DNA of 5,860 nt from Alphaproteobacteria bacterium UBA1002 (GTDB lineage Bacteria > Pseudomonadota > Alphaproteobacteria > Rickettsiales > UBA998): assembly GCA_002291845.1 (NCBI GenBank), contig DBAU01000035.1, positions 1 through 5,860 on the forward strand, given 5' to 3'. The translations under genes and the position numbers were made by a program. Below, one piece after another: positions 5,847 to 5,860 of this stretch. Each line of letters begins with the position of its first letter. Positions within the stretch are counted from its first letter, which is position 1. The notes under the pieces were generated by a model. It was not told the origin of the DNA and did not search any database. It worked only from the letters and a program-made list of their open reading frames with translations.

Positions 5847-5860
5847 GGTGCTGATCTACC

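Noticed and set aside
5848..5860. GTG at 5848 as the start of another gene
   Set aside because: Only four codons are visible and no ribosome site precedes it.
1..5860. tRNA or rRNA genes, CRISPR arrays, insertion sequences, toxin-antitoxin pairs
   Set aside because: Both strands were read for them and none was seen; intergenic space is under 200 bp everywhere.

Overview
This window is ordinary chromosomal housekeeping DNA, most likely from an alphaproteobacterium. The protein sequences, the lipoprotein at the right end and the block miaB-phoH-ybeY-corC all fit that group. Base composition looks moderate, roughly half G+C by eye. I cannot name the genus. No mobile element, RNA gene, CRISPR array or defence system is visible.

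Layout: the left three quarters is a leftward (minus-strand) gene series. In transcription order it is phhB (4a-hydroxytetrahydrobiopterin dehydratase, 4454-4167), miaB (4111-2753), phoH/ybeZ (2585-1497), ybeY (1413-865) and corC/tlyC (853 to the window edge, 3' end missing). phhB to miaB is a 55-bp gap, miaB to phoH is 167 bp with promoter-like sequence, and phoH-ybeY-corC are close enough to be one transcript. The right quarter is rightward: tsaB (4531-5181), then an unnamed small lipoprotein gene (5274-5846) with its own good sigma70-type promoter. phhB and tsaB are divergent and share a 76-bp control region containing a perfect 13-bp palindrome.

Functional theme: several genes serve translation. 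MiaB (2-methylthio on i6A37) and TsaB (t6A37) both modify A37 next to the tRNA anticodon. YbeY is the rRNA-processing/quality-control endoribonuclease, and PhoH/YbeZ is its usual ATPase neighbour. The CBS-domain protein CorC usually sits between ybeY and lnt. PhhB (pterin recycling) and the lipoprotein do not obviously belong to this theme.

Points worth checking are regulatory or architectural: a heat-shock-like promoter candidate before phoH, the divergent tsaB/phhB control region, a 15-bp repeat at the ybeY/corC junction read in two frames, a short PhhB N terminus, altered motifs in TsaB, and a gene order that departs from the usual tsaB-rimI-fur-miaB arrangement. I found no convincing previously undescribed system.
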